Below are positions 22,701-34,678 of a stretch of DNA of 64,000 nt, in pieces. Positions within the stretch are counted from its first letter, which is position 1. Every line of letters begins with the position of its first letter. A program made the position numbers and the translations under genes. The notes beneath the pieces were generated by a model. It saw only the letters and a list, made by a program, of their open reading frames with translations. It had not been told where the DNA came from and did no database searches. Source of the DNA: Heliocidaris tuberculata (lineage: Eukaryota > Echinodermata > Echinoidea > Camarodonta > Echinometridae); contig CM046833.1 of the NCBI GenBank assembly GCA_025618425.1, forward strand, positions 38,135,274 to 38,199,273. The letters run 5' to 3'.

Positions 22701-23545
22701 TATTATGCGCGCACATGTATGTGTGTGTGTGGGTGTGTGTGTGTGTGTTTGTGGTTTGTTGTGCATTGCGCACATGCAGAGTACATACCGTACACAGTCA
22801 TTTCAACTAGGGAGAACTTGTATGTACACGTGTGCTATGCGGTATGCACACGTGTAGCGTCTAAAACTGTAGTTGTTGAAATTGAGGAAAAGAAAACTTT
22901 ATCATTCTCGACGGGGTTTAAAAATTCGATCTAGGGCTGAATATTTTGAGGAAGGAGAAAAGAAAACACAACATTTTGAACAGTTATTAAAGTCCAATAA
23001 AAGGAAAAGTGTTATAAAGGTATTATATAATCAAGATGAAGAGAAAATAAAAGACCGTAAGGAAATATTAAAGATTATGAAATCCTGTTATTAAAAGTTG
23101 AATTCAAATAATGAGGCAATCAGTGATCAAAATGATATATTTCTTAATGATATTCCAAAATTAAGCAAAGAAAATCGAGAGTTTTGTGAAGGAAAAGTAA
23201 CTAGAAATGATTGTTTCAGTGTTTTAAAAGAAATAGAATTCAATAAATCTCCAGGGAATGACGGTTTCACGGTAGAATTTTATTATACTTTTTGGTCAGT
23301 TTTGGGAGAAACCTTCAGTAGTAGAGGTAATGAATGAAGCATATGTTAGGGGTAATTTGTCAACATCGCAAAAGCAAGGTGTATAATTACATTATTGGAA
23401 AAAGAGGGAAAGAATAAAATGTATGTTCAAAATTATAGACCGATTACGCTTCTAAATATTGATTACTAGATATTATCGAAAGTATCAGCAAACAGAATAA
23501 AAGAGGTTTTAAGTGAGATAATCCATCATCATGACCAAGTAGGTT

Positions 23546-23861
23546 CATGGGCGCAAATCCAGGGGGGACAGGGGGACATGTCCCCCCCCCCACCTTTTTT
23601 GAAGATAGGCGAATGTCCCCCTACCTTTTTGAATACCCTTTTTTTTTGCTTGTCAGAGAATTTTGGAGGCGAATGTCCCCCCCCCCCCCCACCTTGTTGA
23701 ATAACCCCCTCTTTTTTTTTTGGTTGTCAGAGAATTTTGGAGGCGAATGTGCCCCCACCTTTGTGAATAACCTTTTTTTTTTTTTTTTTGTTTGTCAGAG
23801 AATTTTGGAGGCGAATGTCCCCCCCCAAAAAAAAAATCAAATGGATTTGCGCCACGTACTG
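23546..23861. mobile_element. hAT-like MITE nested in the L1-like element
   Basis: Ends are CATGGGCGCAAATCCA and TGGATTTGCGCCACGTACTG, sharing the inverse core GGCGCAAATCCA. The target is duplicated as AGTAGGTT (23538-23545 and 23862-23869), 8 bp as in hAT elements. The interior is 3-4 copies of a unit of roughly 65 bp containing GTCAGAGAATTTTGGAGGCG, C-runs and T-runs. The related open RT at 63362-63390 lacks the insert, giving the empty-site reading. A frame across it (23547-23885) is low-complexity. Confidence 0.75.
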
Positions 23862-24147
23862 AGTAGGTTAGTATATCAAAGATAGGAATATAGGAGAAGC
23901 TGTAAGACTAGTTGATGTTATTTCATTCGTTTGATCAGAATATTGGATTTTTAGTCACAGTGACTTTGAAATGGCATTTGACTCGGTTTCTCATGATTTT
24001 CTATTTGATATCCTAGAATTATTTGGATTTGGTCATATGTTTCGTTCATGGGTCAAGGTGCTTAACACAGATATTACTAGTTGTATAATGAATTGGGATA
24101 TTCCACAGGAGTAAACGATCGAGGAGTATATAAGACATTGTCGCCAT

Positions 24148-24500
24148 TCATTCATTCATTCATAATGGTATTTATTTTTAAAAAGATCATGCATCGCAAC
24201 AATCGTTGAATTGTGCACAATTCACAATGAATAAACAAACATCACAGAATATGTACTCGAAGGAGAAATAATTTACATGATTGGTAATCAAAAATAAACA
24301 GTACATATAGGTCTAAAATATTGTATGTTGAAACAAAAACAAAAAAATTAAATTACGAACATAATTAAACATTATCCTTAACATAGATAATAGTCTTACA
24401 AATGAATATGACGTGAACGAAGCAAGGTACAGACAGAGTGCCTACACTGTTTGTGTGGGTGTTGGGGGGAATATATATATATATATGTATATAAACATAC
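24148..24500 (-). mobile_element. Retrotransposon 3'-end fragment inserted in the L1-like RT
   Basis: Coding similarity stops within RT motif B (GVYKTLSP for GVRQGDPLSP) near 24147 and resumes near 24505 with LFLLAMETLALDIRK. The ~350 bases between begin with ATTCATTCATTCATTC, which on the minus strand is a tetranucleotide tail after an AT-rich UTR, consistent with a non-LTR 3' end inserted on the minus strand. Source family not identified. An (AT)n tract lies near 24472-24487. Confidence 0.5.
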
Positions 24501-26750
24501 TTGTTTCTATTAGCTATGGAAACTTTAGCTCTGGATATAAGGAAAGATAATGCCGTAAAGGGAGTTCAATTTGAAAAAAAAATGAAATAAAACAAATTTT
24601 GTATGCAGATGATATTTCCCTTTTTATGAAAGATACGAATTCAATTAATAGGCTACAATATCTTTTTGAAGAATTCAGGAAAGTCACTGGTCTTAAAATC
24701 AATAAAGGAAAAACAAACTTTTTGTGGATGGGCAAGGATAGTGATATACCTTTGTTTGGAAACCTAGTTCAGCAAGTTAAATTATTGGGTATTCATTTTT
24801 CTGTAGATGTTAGAATAAAAGAAGATTTGAATTTAATGCAAAGAGCTTCCTAGTAAAATAAAGAGGCTATTAGCGTGGTGGAAAGAGAGGGATTTAACAT
24901 AAGCACTGTCAAGGTTAAACTATGTCTCATCTCTTATAGCAGTCCCTCAGTGGTTGCTTAATGAGGTGGAAAAAATAACTTTTGAATTTTTATGGCAGGA
25001 AAAGACCGTATAAAAAGGAAAGTAATGTATCAGGACTAAGCTTACGGGGGGTTGAGAAGGATGAATTTTAGACTCTTTGTTAAGACACAACGTATAATGT
25101 GGTTAAAATATTTATTATATGGAGAAAAGAATGCTGGATGGAAACTGTACTGATTAATGTTATAGAACCGTAGGGGGAGATTTTTGTTTTTATGTAACTA
25201 TGATACGTCCAAATTAACAGTGAAAATACCTCCATTTCATTTAGAAATGCCGAAGGCTTGGCAGGATATGGGAAAATTCAGATACTCTGAAAATGAAGTG
25301 AATCCTAGTGATATTTTGATAACAGAAATATATGTATGAAAGGTAAAATGATTGTTGATAAAGTTTTATTTGATAAAGGCATATATCATGTAAACCATAT
25401 TTTTGATAATGGTCATTTGAAACCTGTGGCCCATTTCCAAAATATTGGGTTAAACGCGAATCAATAATTACTTCAGATTATCGAAATTGCACATGTTATA
25501 CCCACTAGTTGGAAGAACGCCACCCCTCTGTTAAATTTCAGCAAGTTTATTTGTTTGATTTTGATATGAACCTAAACATTTCTGGTCAGAAAACAATGTT
25601 TCAGGCTACAAAATCCAAGAAAATTTATGACTGTTTTGTCAGAGATTTACGTGAATCATATAACTTGCAAGTAAAGGATTGTATTTGACTTAACGGATAA
25701 AGAAATAAGTGATCTTTTCGTAACAGCAAGATGCACAACACTTATCAGAAAACAGAGACAATTTCAGTTCATGCAATTACACGGAGTCATATGCACAAAA
25801 GTACAGCTAATGAAGTTTGGTTTTGTTGAGAACGATTTTTGTTCATTCTGCAAAAAGGACAAAGACACTTTAATATTTTCCAATTGTGTGTGGAGGTCAA
25901 AGAGTTATGGCAATTTACTATTGAACACTTTGATTTAGTTGAATTAAGGGATATGAAGTGGCGAGATATATTTTTAGGAATATCGGGCAACTCAAATAGA
26001 ATTAAATGTGAATACCATCCTAATTTGGGTGAAATATACAAATTTTAAATCAAGGGCAGAAGGTCATTTACCTTCCAGTATTAAGATACAGAAAATTATT
26101 ACGGATTTTAAAGAGGAAGAAAAGGAATAAGCTACGAAAACGGGTAGGTTGTCAGTACACCTACAAAAATGGGAAGAACTAAAGGTAAATATGATTGTGA
26201 ACGGGTAACCTTACTGTAATTGTGTTGGGTATATATGTGTGCGTGTGCGTTTGTGGGTGTGTGTATATGAGAGAGAGAGAGAGGAGGAGGATGTGTGTGT
26301 GTGTGTGGGGGGGGGGGGGGCTTAGATGATGTTTTTTGGGGGGAGGGGTATAATTTGTTTTTATTGATTTCTTTGTAGGCCTTTTTTTAGGCCTAATTTA
26401 GGATAATTTTATTTCATTAGTATGATTGATAACCTATGAATTGTATCGTTTTTGTATGAAGTCAGTCTGTATAAGTGAGTTCCATTTTGTAATGAAGAAT
26501 TATTTATATTATTTATACATGCGTACATATATATACATGTGTATTGTTTCCCTTCTTCATGGGGGGAGCTATTTTATGAAAATATTTCATTCAATGTTTT
26601 CTTTAAATTTTGGAATTTCAGTTATTCATTTATAGAAAATGTTACATGACAATGTGTTTTATTTGTCATAATATTGCATGTACTTTCATTGAAATGTTGA
26701 ATTATGATTTATGTATAATTTATTGAGTGGAATCAAATAAAGATCATGGG

Positions 26751-26959
26751 GGGAAAGTGTACTGTACCCACTGTATATTATGCACCTGTAATTGTGCACA
26801 AAGAGACGTGGGGCCCTGTAATGTTTTTTAGATGGCATGGGCTCCTTTCGTATTGTGTAGCTCGATATATATGAGTGGTTGAAAGTTACGGATCTCGCGA
26901 GTTCTGAACAATGGAGTTGAAGAAGTTCTTGCAAAATGGCTCAAGCAAAAAGATGGTGC
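26751..26959. other. Spacer, nothing recognised
   Basis: Short stretch between the L1-like 3' end and the next element; only chance frames. Confidence 0.35.
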
Positions 26960-28993
26960 ATCCCTGCCCGTTTTCCGGCTAACAGAAATATATTTTTTTC
27001 CTATTTTTCCCCTATTTTTCTCCTATTTAAAAAAAAATAGCTCTATTTTTTTCATATTTTCGCTGAAAAATAGAAAAAAAATAGTCTATGTCCATACTAT
27101 TTTTTGAAAACTAGAAAATAAATAGACTATTTTTTCACTATTTCCCGGCCAGCTTCTTATTTATAACTATTTTAAAGCTATTTTTTCAAAATATTATTTT
27201 TATTATTTTGGGACTATTTTTTTAACCTTTGAAAACTTTTAACTATTTTTAACCTATTTTTTTTTCTTCTGCACATATGATAAGGCTATTTTAAAACTAT
27301 TTTTAAAACATTGTCTCTACTATTGATTTTTAGACTGCAAATTACCAAAACTATCTTTATGCTATTTTTTGTACTTCTAATACTGCAAATTACAGAACTA
27401 CATAACTATCTTAAAGCTATTTTTTGTACTTTAAATACTTTTTAGACTGCAAATTACTTAACTATTTTCATGCTATTTTTTGTACTTCTAATATTGCAAA
27501 TTACAGTACTATCTTTAAGCTATTTTTTGTACTTCTAATATTGCAAATTACAGTACTATCTTTAAGCTATTTTTTGTACTTCTAATACTTTTTAGACTGC
27601 AAATTACTTAACTATTTTCATGCTATTTTTTGGACATCAATTTTCGACAAACTAATAATAGGCTTCAGCTATTTTTTGGCTTTTCACAAACTTGTACATT
27701 TGTAGACTATTTTTCTCCTGTTTTCTACAAAATGGTAAAATGCTTCAACTATGTCTTTTGCTATTTTTCACAAATTTGAACATTTGTAGACTATTTTTAT
27801 CATATTTTTTAATCATATATTTTTTTCGAATATATGAGGCTGAAGCAAATTGAGAAATAGGGAAAAATAGAAGAAAAATAGTGAAAAAATAGTTTTTTCA
27901 TAGACTTATTGTAGTCTTGGAAACTAATTAAATTTAGCTTGGGAGATTTTATATTCAGTTGTTTTCAATTTTGATGAAGATAGAAAAGACTAATCATAAT
28001 GTATTGACTATTTCTTGCTGAATCAAACTGTCAAACTCCAAGCACAAAAATATAACTATACATGAAAACAATTAATAGGACAACAGGTCTGCAAGCTAAA
28101 CTAATTCATAGATGAGCCAATCAGGTTACAGGCAGTTACAAGTTTGTATATTTCAAATTCATTTGGAAGGTGCAAGGAGATACTGGTCATGCTGTCCTGG
28201 CAGGAGTGGATATTTCACCAGAAATATGCGACGAATCACTGTATATTTGCAGACATCATTTCCTGAAATGTGAAGGATATCTTCATGCACTGAAATTTTT
28301 GTAATACTAAAAGAAATGGGTGAAAATTAGGTGTGGTTTAATGCAAAATGGCTATACAACAGGGCTATGCAGTCCCATGTACTTGTTCTCATGTAAGGCC
28401 TGTATTCTGGATTGCTATATGCCATATGTGAGTCACAACGTCAGCTAGCCAGTATCGACAGATGAGCTAGGCCGGTAGACCAACAGTCCATGAGACCGGT
28501 AGCCCAGCCGCTAGACCGACGGCCCACAGGACCGAGAAATGTTGGTAAAAATGAATCTCAGAATTTGCGGAAGGCAAGACCAACAGCCCACAAACTCGGT
28601 ATGTTGGTCTCATAGGCCGTCTGCCAATTTTTCTTGAGATTCACTGGACCGACACGTGGGTCTTGTGGGCGTCAGTCAAGTTTACAATAAAACAATAATA
28701 GGCAAAAAATATATTTTGCAAAATATATTTTTTCACTACTTATCTATTTTTCACCTATTTTTTGCTGAAAGAAAAATAGTAAAAAAATATATTTTTTAAC
28801 TAGAGATTTCGGTTCCAATAATATATGAAAAAAATATATTTTTTTACTATTTTTCCACTATATTTTCACACTATTTTACAAGCTATTTTTCCTCTATTTT
28901 TTCCATTGAAAAATAGTCAAAAAATATATTTTCCCTATCTATTTTTCCACTATTTTCCCCATATTTTTAGGCTATTTTATTTCGGGCAAGGAT
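26960..28993. mobile_element. TIR-bounded AT-rich element with CTATTTTT minisatellites
   Basis: The block begins CATCCCTGCCCG and ends CGGGCAAGGATG, inverse at 11 of 12 positions. Both ends lead into dense 'ctatttttt' tracts (26990-27900, inverse at 28700-28985). A degenerate unit (CTATTTTTTGTACTTCTAAT, then ACTGCAAATTAC) repeats about six times at 27350-27620. The middle (27950-28700) is not low-complexity and holds an open stretch with IWKVQGDTGHAVLAG and SLYICRHHFLKCEGY (about 28160-28303), perhaps a remnant of a transposase zinc-binding domain. No target duplication was seen. A related AT-rich scrap may lie at 61935-62060. Confidence 0.55.
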
Positions 28994-29444
28994 GTTATGT
29001 GGCGTTGTATACATACTTACAAATCATACATATGGATGATCAATTCAACCAAGACAATCAGAACTGGGCTAGTAGAAACTCTGAGTGATTTGGTTGGAGA
29101 AAACGTGTCGCATAACCCATCCGACTTTTTATGCCAAAAATGTGAAACAAAAGCAAACAATGTGACCAAATTCTATCTAGCTTATCTTTGATTAGGGCTT
29201 TCAGTGGCATGACAACAATGAAAAAACTTTTCATTGCATCTTTGCCTTTGACGTTGTTTATGTAATTTCTATATAGTGCTGCTCCTTGAAAGACGACACC
29301 TTTTCCAAACCAGTTGGCAAACCCAAGATATATCGTGACCTCGTAAGAAAGATTCCAGTGCTTTCTTTTGCGGCGGCTTCAACTTCGTGATCCCCAAATT
29401 CTTTTACGTATTTAAGAGATTGAATCTCTAACAATCTTGCTAGC
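28994..29444 (+). other. Decayed 5' part of the CR1/L2-like element, or its flank
   Basis: Frames on both strands are short. The sequence just before 29445 reads in more than one frame with stops, as expected if the upstream RT/endonuclease region has decayed. Confidence 0.35.
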
Positions 29445-30869
29445 CTTAGTTCAGGTGTTGTCCCACAGGTTTGTAAATCAGCTGTCATCCATCCAACCTT
29501 GAAGAAATCGGGCTTAGATCAGGAGTGTCTCAAAAATTACCGCCCAATCTCAAACTTATCCTTTTTGAGTAAACTGCTGGAACGGGTTGTTTTCTCACAA
29601 CTGACAGCATATTTACGAGATAATGAATTGTTTGACCCATGTCAATCTGCCTACAAGCCTGGTCATAGTGTGGAAACACTACTTGTCAACTTAACAGATG
29701 GTATTTTTAGAGAATTGGATTGCGGCAATATTACTGCTCTTATTATGCTAGATATGAGCTCAGCTTTCGATACAGTAGATCACACCATCCTGATTCAAAG
29801 GCTTAAATCATTAGGTATAAAGGGTACCGTCCTTGATTGGTTTATATCATATCTCTCTGTACGATCTCAGTATGTTAAAATTGGTAATTCTACCTCTGGT
29901 AAAACTACCATGAAGTATGGTGTCCCCCAGGGTTCGGTTGGAGGACCACTGCTCTTTGCTCTTTATATACAACCAATCAGCAAGATACTTCACAAACATT
30001 GTATCAGTTACCATTGTTACGCTGATGATATACAAATCTATCTATCTTTTAAACCTACAGTGTCTTCACTGTCATCAGCTGTTGCAAAACTTGAAACATG
30101 TCTAGAAGAACTAAAATCCTGGCTAATATCTAATGGCCTTAAGCTGAATGATGATAAATCTGAGTTTTTATTATTAGGTTCAAAGCACATGTTACGCAAG
30201 GTCGACTATCAATCATGTCATCTCCATATTGGTAGCACTTGTATCACTCCATCAAAAACAGCTCGTAATTTGGGTGTTATATTTGATCAGGAAATGTCCT
30301 TTCGCAGTCATATAACACATGTTCAACAGAGTGTAAGGTATCAACTACGTAATCTTAGTTTCATAAGAAAGTGTTTATCCAAACCTGCGGCCGAGATCTT
30401 GATCCATGCTTTAATTTCTTCTCGTTTAGATTTTGCAAATGCGTTGTTCTGTAACCTTCCAAAAAAAGATGTCACAAAACTTCAACGACTACAAAATTCT
30501 GCAGCCCGCCTGTTAACATTCACTAAAAAATCTGATTCCATATCACCAATTCTCCGTTCTCTTCATTGGCTGCCAGTTGACAAAAGGATTATCTTTAAAA
30601 TTCTGTTACTAGTACATCATTCAGTTTACTCTCTTTCCCCCACATACCTGCGCAACTCTATTTCCAAATAAAATCCCACACGAAGTCTTCGCTCTTCATC
30701 AGACAAATTGTTGCTTCATACACCTAGAATAAAACATGCTTGGGGCGATCGGGCTTTTTCAGCTATGGGTCCGAAACTCTGGAATGAACTCCCTCTACAA
30801 TTACGTCAACTGTCGTCAACAGAAACATTTAAATCACAACTGAAAACGTATTTGTTCTCTTCGTTGTAA
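29445..30869 (+). pseudogene. Reverse transcriptase, one internal stop
   Basis: The frame is continuous apart from one in-frame TAA at 30669-30671. Upstream, a TGA at 29421 ends the readable part. Order: SAVIHPTLKKSG, NYRPISNLSFLSKLLERV, SAYKPGHSVETLL, motif A ALIMLDMSSAFDTVDH, motif B KYGVPQGSVGGPLLFALYI, motif C YHCYADDIQIYL, thumb with NLGVIFDQEMSF, C-terminal domain with RLDFANALFCNLPKK, SPILRSLHWLPVDKRI and, after the stop, GDRAFSAMGPKLWNELP. The natural end is TAA at 30867-30869. The protein would reverse-transcribe its own RNA at a nicked target. The endonuclease half is missing. With so few lesions this is a fairly young insertion. Confidence 0.85.
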
Positions 30870-31000
30870 TTATTGCAATATTATAATTTACTATGTCTAG
30901 GAGAATTCTGTATGTATTTTTCTCTAAGCGCCATGAGCACCGAAAGGTGGACCTGTGCGCTATACAAGTAGCCACTATTATTATTATTATTATTATTATT
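29445..31000 (+). mobile_element. CR1/L2-group retrotransposon, 5' truncated
   Basis: An almost intact RT and C-terminal region is followed by a ~130-base 3' UTR with TGAGCACCGAAAGGTGGACC, then GCGCTATACAAGTAGC, and an (ATT)8 tail (about 30976-31000). The 'gcgctatacaa…(ATT)n' ending is typical of L2/CR1-group elements and their SINE partners. The clade call is from RT style and tail only. Confidence 0.8.
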
Positions 31001-31535
31001 CGTAGGAAGGAAAAATCCAAACCACACTAAAAAAGAAAAATCCCTAATCGGAAATCAGAACGAGATATAGATCGAGACGAAGGGAAAAAAAAGTGGGCCC
31101 ATCGAGCGTATCGTATAGCGTATAGTCAGCGCATTCATGCAGCTTTTTCGTTGAGCAAAACAATAAACCCACGTGATGCGTTTTTGATAGTCTGAATCTA
31201 CATACCGTATGGGTGAAATCGAGAAGTAGAATTATATTATTCTTATACTGTTGAGGACCAAAAATATTTCCGTTTTTTAAAGGACAGTGGTACTACACAA
31301 TTATTGGTATTAATCATTGATAATATTCATTACACTGATACTACTTAAATAATTTGCACTTTCTAGGTTAGGAATTAAAGACTATTACAAAACTCGCAAT
31401 CGATTCAATGATTCTGAAATCAGTTGATACGCTCAATCGCGCTCCGGTGACTGACGTAGTCTGCATCCAATGAGAAGCGTTGTTTTGTGAGTGTAGGCGG
31501 GGCTCTCTTAATTGCGTTCCCTGAGAATCTTCAGG
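31001..31535. other. Non-coding, no gene recognised
   Basis: AT-rich flank without recognisable exon or repeat terminus. Confidence 0.4.
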
Positions 31536-31539
31536 GAAA

Positions 31540-31850
31540 ATCATTAGGACTACTGGAAAATCCTGGACGTTTTTTTGCGGGGAAGGTGAATTTGTGGGGA
31601 GGATGGATCAGTGGACTTCGCACTGTTCTACGTTGAGTGCCCGCACACAGGGTTGTAGCTTCATGGTTTTACGGACAAAATAGTTAAAAACGTCCAGAAC
31701 TAGACTAGCGGCACGCTTGATGGCAAGCTTGTGGCAAGCTCGTTTGTACCAAATATGTAAATTAGCTGCAAGCTTGCCACAAGCTTGCGGCACGCTTGAT
31801 TGCAAGCTTGCAGCACACTTGATGGCAAGCTTGCAGCAAGCTTGATAAAA
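31540..31850. repeat. AAGCTT-minisatellite repeat, copy 2 (inverted relative to copy 1)
   Basis: 'ctggaaaatcctggacgttt', 'ggggaaggtgaatttgtggg' and 'gtagcttcatggttttacgg' are the inverse of 22170-22310, followed by GCAAGCTTGC-type units to about 31845. The right part overlaps the left outer end of the large element that follows. Confidence 0.7.
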
Positions 31851-31924
31851 AGTTTGTGACTTAGTGTGTAAGATATGTGAAATTTATGCTCAAATCCGGC
31901 AGAAAGCATGAAATTTGGCATACA

Positions 31925-32770
31925 GGGGTATTTTGGGGCGCTGATTTCAAAAATTGCCGGCCACAAGCGATCTGACCACCGGGTCGGCCGCCATCTTGGA
32001 TTTCAAAATGGCCGCCATTGAAAATCTTTAAAAACCGTTATCTCCAGTTTCACAAGACCCGTGGCACAGAAATTTGGCAAATAGGGGTATTTTGGGGTGC
32101 TGATTTCAAAAATTGCCGGCCACAAGCGATCTGACCACTGGGTCGGCCGCCATCTTGGATTTCAAAATGGCCGCCATTGAAAATCTTTAAAAACCGTTAT
32201 CTCCTGTTTCACAAGACCCGTGGCACAGAAATTTGGCAAATAGGGGTATTTTTGGGTGCTGATTTCAAAAATTGCCGGCCACAAGCGATCTGACCACTGG
32301 GTCGGCCGCCATCTTGGATTTCAAAATGGCCGCCATTGGAAATCTTTAAAAACCGTTATCTCCAGTTTCACAAGACCCGTGGCACAGAAATTTGGCAAAT
32401 AGGGGTATTTTGGGGTGCTGATTTCAAAAATTGCCGGCCACAAGCGATCTGACCACTGGGTCGGCCGCCATCTTGAATTTCAAAATGGCCGCCATTGAAA
32501 ATCTTTAAAAACCGTTATCTCCAGTTTCACAAGACCCGTGGCACAGAAATTTGGCAAATAGGGGTATTTTAGGGTGCTGATTTCAAAAATTGCCGGTCCC
32601 CAGCGATCTGACCACCAGGTTGGCCGCTATCTTGAATTTCAAAATGGCCGCCATTGAAAATCATGAAAAATCGTTTTCTCAAGTTTTACAAGACCTGTGG
32701 CATAGAAACTTAGCAAAAAGGGGTATTTTAGGGTGCTGCAGCCCCAGTGATCTGAACACCGGGTCGGCCA
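31925..32770. repeat. Left arm: 159-bp tandem repeat, ~5.3 copies
   Basis: CCGCCATCTTGGATTTC or a variant recurs at about 31990, 32149, 32308, 32467 and 32626, exactly 159 bases apart. Each unit holds GGCCGCCATCTTGG and AAAATGGCCGCCATTG, both close to the YY1 consensus CCGCCATNTT. Units decay towards the gene. The unit is identical, but inverted, in the right arm. Confidence 0.9.
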
Positions 32771-33380
32771 TCAGAAAAAAATAATAATTGTTTTCTTGAG
32801 TTTTACATGACCTGTGGTACTAGCTGTAACTAGGTCGAAATTGGTATTTTCACATTCTAAATTCAAATATGGACTTATAGAAAACATGCGGAAAATCATC
32901 ATAATGATCATAGCCGCCGTTCGACTGAACATGCGGAAAATCATGACCATCATTTTGAATTCTAATATGACTGCCATGGAAATTCGATCTGTTGTAAATG
33001 ACAAGTGGTTATGAAAATTTGGTACCAGAAGGTATTTTCATGGTAAATGTGTAAGTGTGTGCAGGTCAAACATTTGACTAAAAATATCAACACAATTTTT
33101 TATCAAAATATGGCCGACACAAGGAATATCAAGGAACCCCCATTTATATGGAATATGAAATTCTGATATGGCTGCTAAACTGGAATGTTAAGCGTAATGA
33201 AATGTCAGATGAACCATAACAAGCCAGCCATTTTGAATTCAAGTTTGGCCACCATTACCATTTGGTCACCAACATTTGTTAGCAATGAACAATATTATAA
33301 ACCTCTTTCCTCGACTTTAAATGACAAAAGCCTATGACATCTTAAAAAGCACAAAGCTGTTATAGTTCAAATGTTCTCAG
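32771..33380. other. Non-coding inner flank of the large element
   Basis: Scattered degenerate echoes of the arm unit ('ttgagttttacatgacctgt', 'catgcggaaaatcat' twice). No frame with domains. It lies downstream of the gene's stop. Confidence 0.45.
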
Positions 33381-33490
33381 GCTTAAACCCGGAAAAGAAT
33401 ATCTGGAAAAAAAAAATTCCCTTACCAGTTTTACAGTCATTCAGATGTAGCGATAAAATGGCCCCAAAGTTTTCGTCCAATTTACCTCTC

Positions 33491-33856
33491 CTACTCCTCA
33501 TCTCGGAAGCATTGCCCAAAGCAGAAGCATAGTCCTGTGCATGGAAGATTAGCTGCAAAACATTTGCAATTTCCAATGCACCGCTTTTTACACTTGCACT
33601 TGATCAGTTCTCGGCACCCTTTTGATGCCTCTGGCAGTAGTGTCCAAAATGGATGCCATCCATCATCACCATCCTTAGTCCATCCCCAATCTTCAGGTGA
33701 AGGCAGCTCTGGGTTTGCACTTTGGGATTGTCCCCAGATGTGACCTGCTTGAAAGATTGCCCTCTTCACATGTTGACGTAGTGCTTCCTTTGTTGGTGGA
33801 ATGTTCTCCAATTGCCGATTCCCCTGAGCAAAAAGCTGCTTACGTGTTAGGCTCAT
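33491..33856 (-). pseudogene. Segment 4: C-terminal cysteine-rich domain
   Basis: After a stretch in another frame (APVEVTNHDMDIIERFFVV, 33940-33870) this segment encodes RKQLFAQGNRQLENIPPTKE, AIFQAGHIWGQ, LPSPEDWGW and a tail with ten cysteines, ELIKCKCKKRCIGNCKC and LPCTGLCFCFGQC, ending at TAG/TAA near 33491. The spacing recalls CxC/tesmin-like zinc-binding clusters that bind DNA. It closes the family's usual architecture, so the 3' end of the gene is complete. Confidence 0.65.
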
Positions 33857-33992
33857 TCACTTTCTTCAGAGAGAAAGTTCTACTGTACAGGACAACGAAA
33901 AACCTTTCAATGATGTCCATGTCATGATTTGTTACTTCAACTGGTGCATTCGAGAGACGATTGAAGACCTCTCCCAAGTTTGGCATGGAAAT

Positions 33993-34678
33993 CTATATGT
34001 CCCATACAGTCTTCATGCCTATCCCTGCTAAAGCAGAAACGGTATCACATCCAGAAACAGCATGCAGGAACAGAAGTCCCCATGAGCGTTCGGGGCCTAG
34101 TTTTGTTGAAATGGTGTGAGCACCGATGTACCTAAGATTCTTTCCATGCCCAAAGGCCAACCACACCGCGATGCCATCCATTTTACTTGCCATTGCGATT
34201 GAAACACAACCACATCCGTGTCCGTTGCATGGATTATGATACTTTGGTACCCTTGCCGATATGCCTGCCAAGCATGAAGCACCATACGTGAATCTGCTTC
34301 TTCATGTGTACATGGTTGAATGTTCTGCCACATATCTGAATGAGGGTTTGATTTTACAATTTCTCCCTGGGTCGTGAGAAGTGTTTTCCCATCTGGAACA
34401 TTCATCGTCTGAAGAGAAGCTGCAAGGAAACTGAACAATGTCTTCTTATTAGAATTTACACGAAGAAAACTGCTCCAGTTATGTGGCACCAACGTCTGTT
34501 CAGTTACATGAAGTGGTATGCCACTTCCACGACCAAGCCTGGTGCCTCCTTTAAGACTGTCTGATCTGTAGGTATCCCACACAACGTCGACACGTACTAC
34601 TGTCTCCTCATTCAAACTTTCGTGCAATGTATGGAAGGAACTGTTTATGTGCATAATCACCAAATGTCCTGACCACAC
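33993..34678 (-). pseudogene. Segment 3: XPG/FEN1-like nuclease region
   Basis: Two overlapping frames make one domain. In the first, VRVDVVWDTYRSDSLKGGTR precedes THEEADSRMVLHAWQA (about 34283-34306) and IIIHATDTDVVVF (about 34208-34225). In the second, IAVWLAFGHGKNLRYI and LHAVSGCDTVSALAGIGMKT (about 34005-34060). E-x-D/E plus D-x-D followed by GCD and a GIG turn is the order of acidic residues and helix-two-turn-helix in FEN1/XPG nucleases (…EAEA…, …DxD…, …GCDY…GIG…). The E-to-DxD spacing is about 24-26 residues, slightly longer than in FEN1. A frameshift just after DTDVVV inactivates it. Confidence 0.65.

Larger units (their letters stand above)
22868..26750 (+). mobile_element. Degenerate L1/Tx1-like non-LTR retrotransposon with two nested insertions
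   Basis: Plus-strand fragments follow L1-type ORF2: SRAEYFEEGEKKTQHFEQL (22931 on), FNKSPGNDGFTVEFYYTFW (about 23240), [10 protein letters not shown] (about 23430), FEMAFDSVSHDFL (about 23966), YADDISLFMKD (24602) and GLKINKGKTNFLWMG. The protein is broken by frameshifts, stops and two insertions (23546-23861 and about 24148-24500). Past the coding part, sequence with G-rich and GT-rich tracts leads to a likely 3' end near 26740 (AATAAAGATCATGG). It is the same family as the open copy at 62968-64000, whose peptide aligns throughout. The 5' part with endonuclease is absent. Confidence 0.8.
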
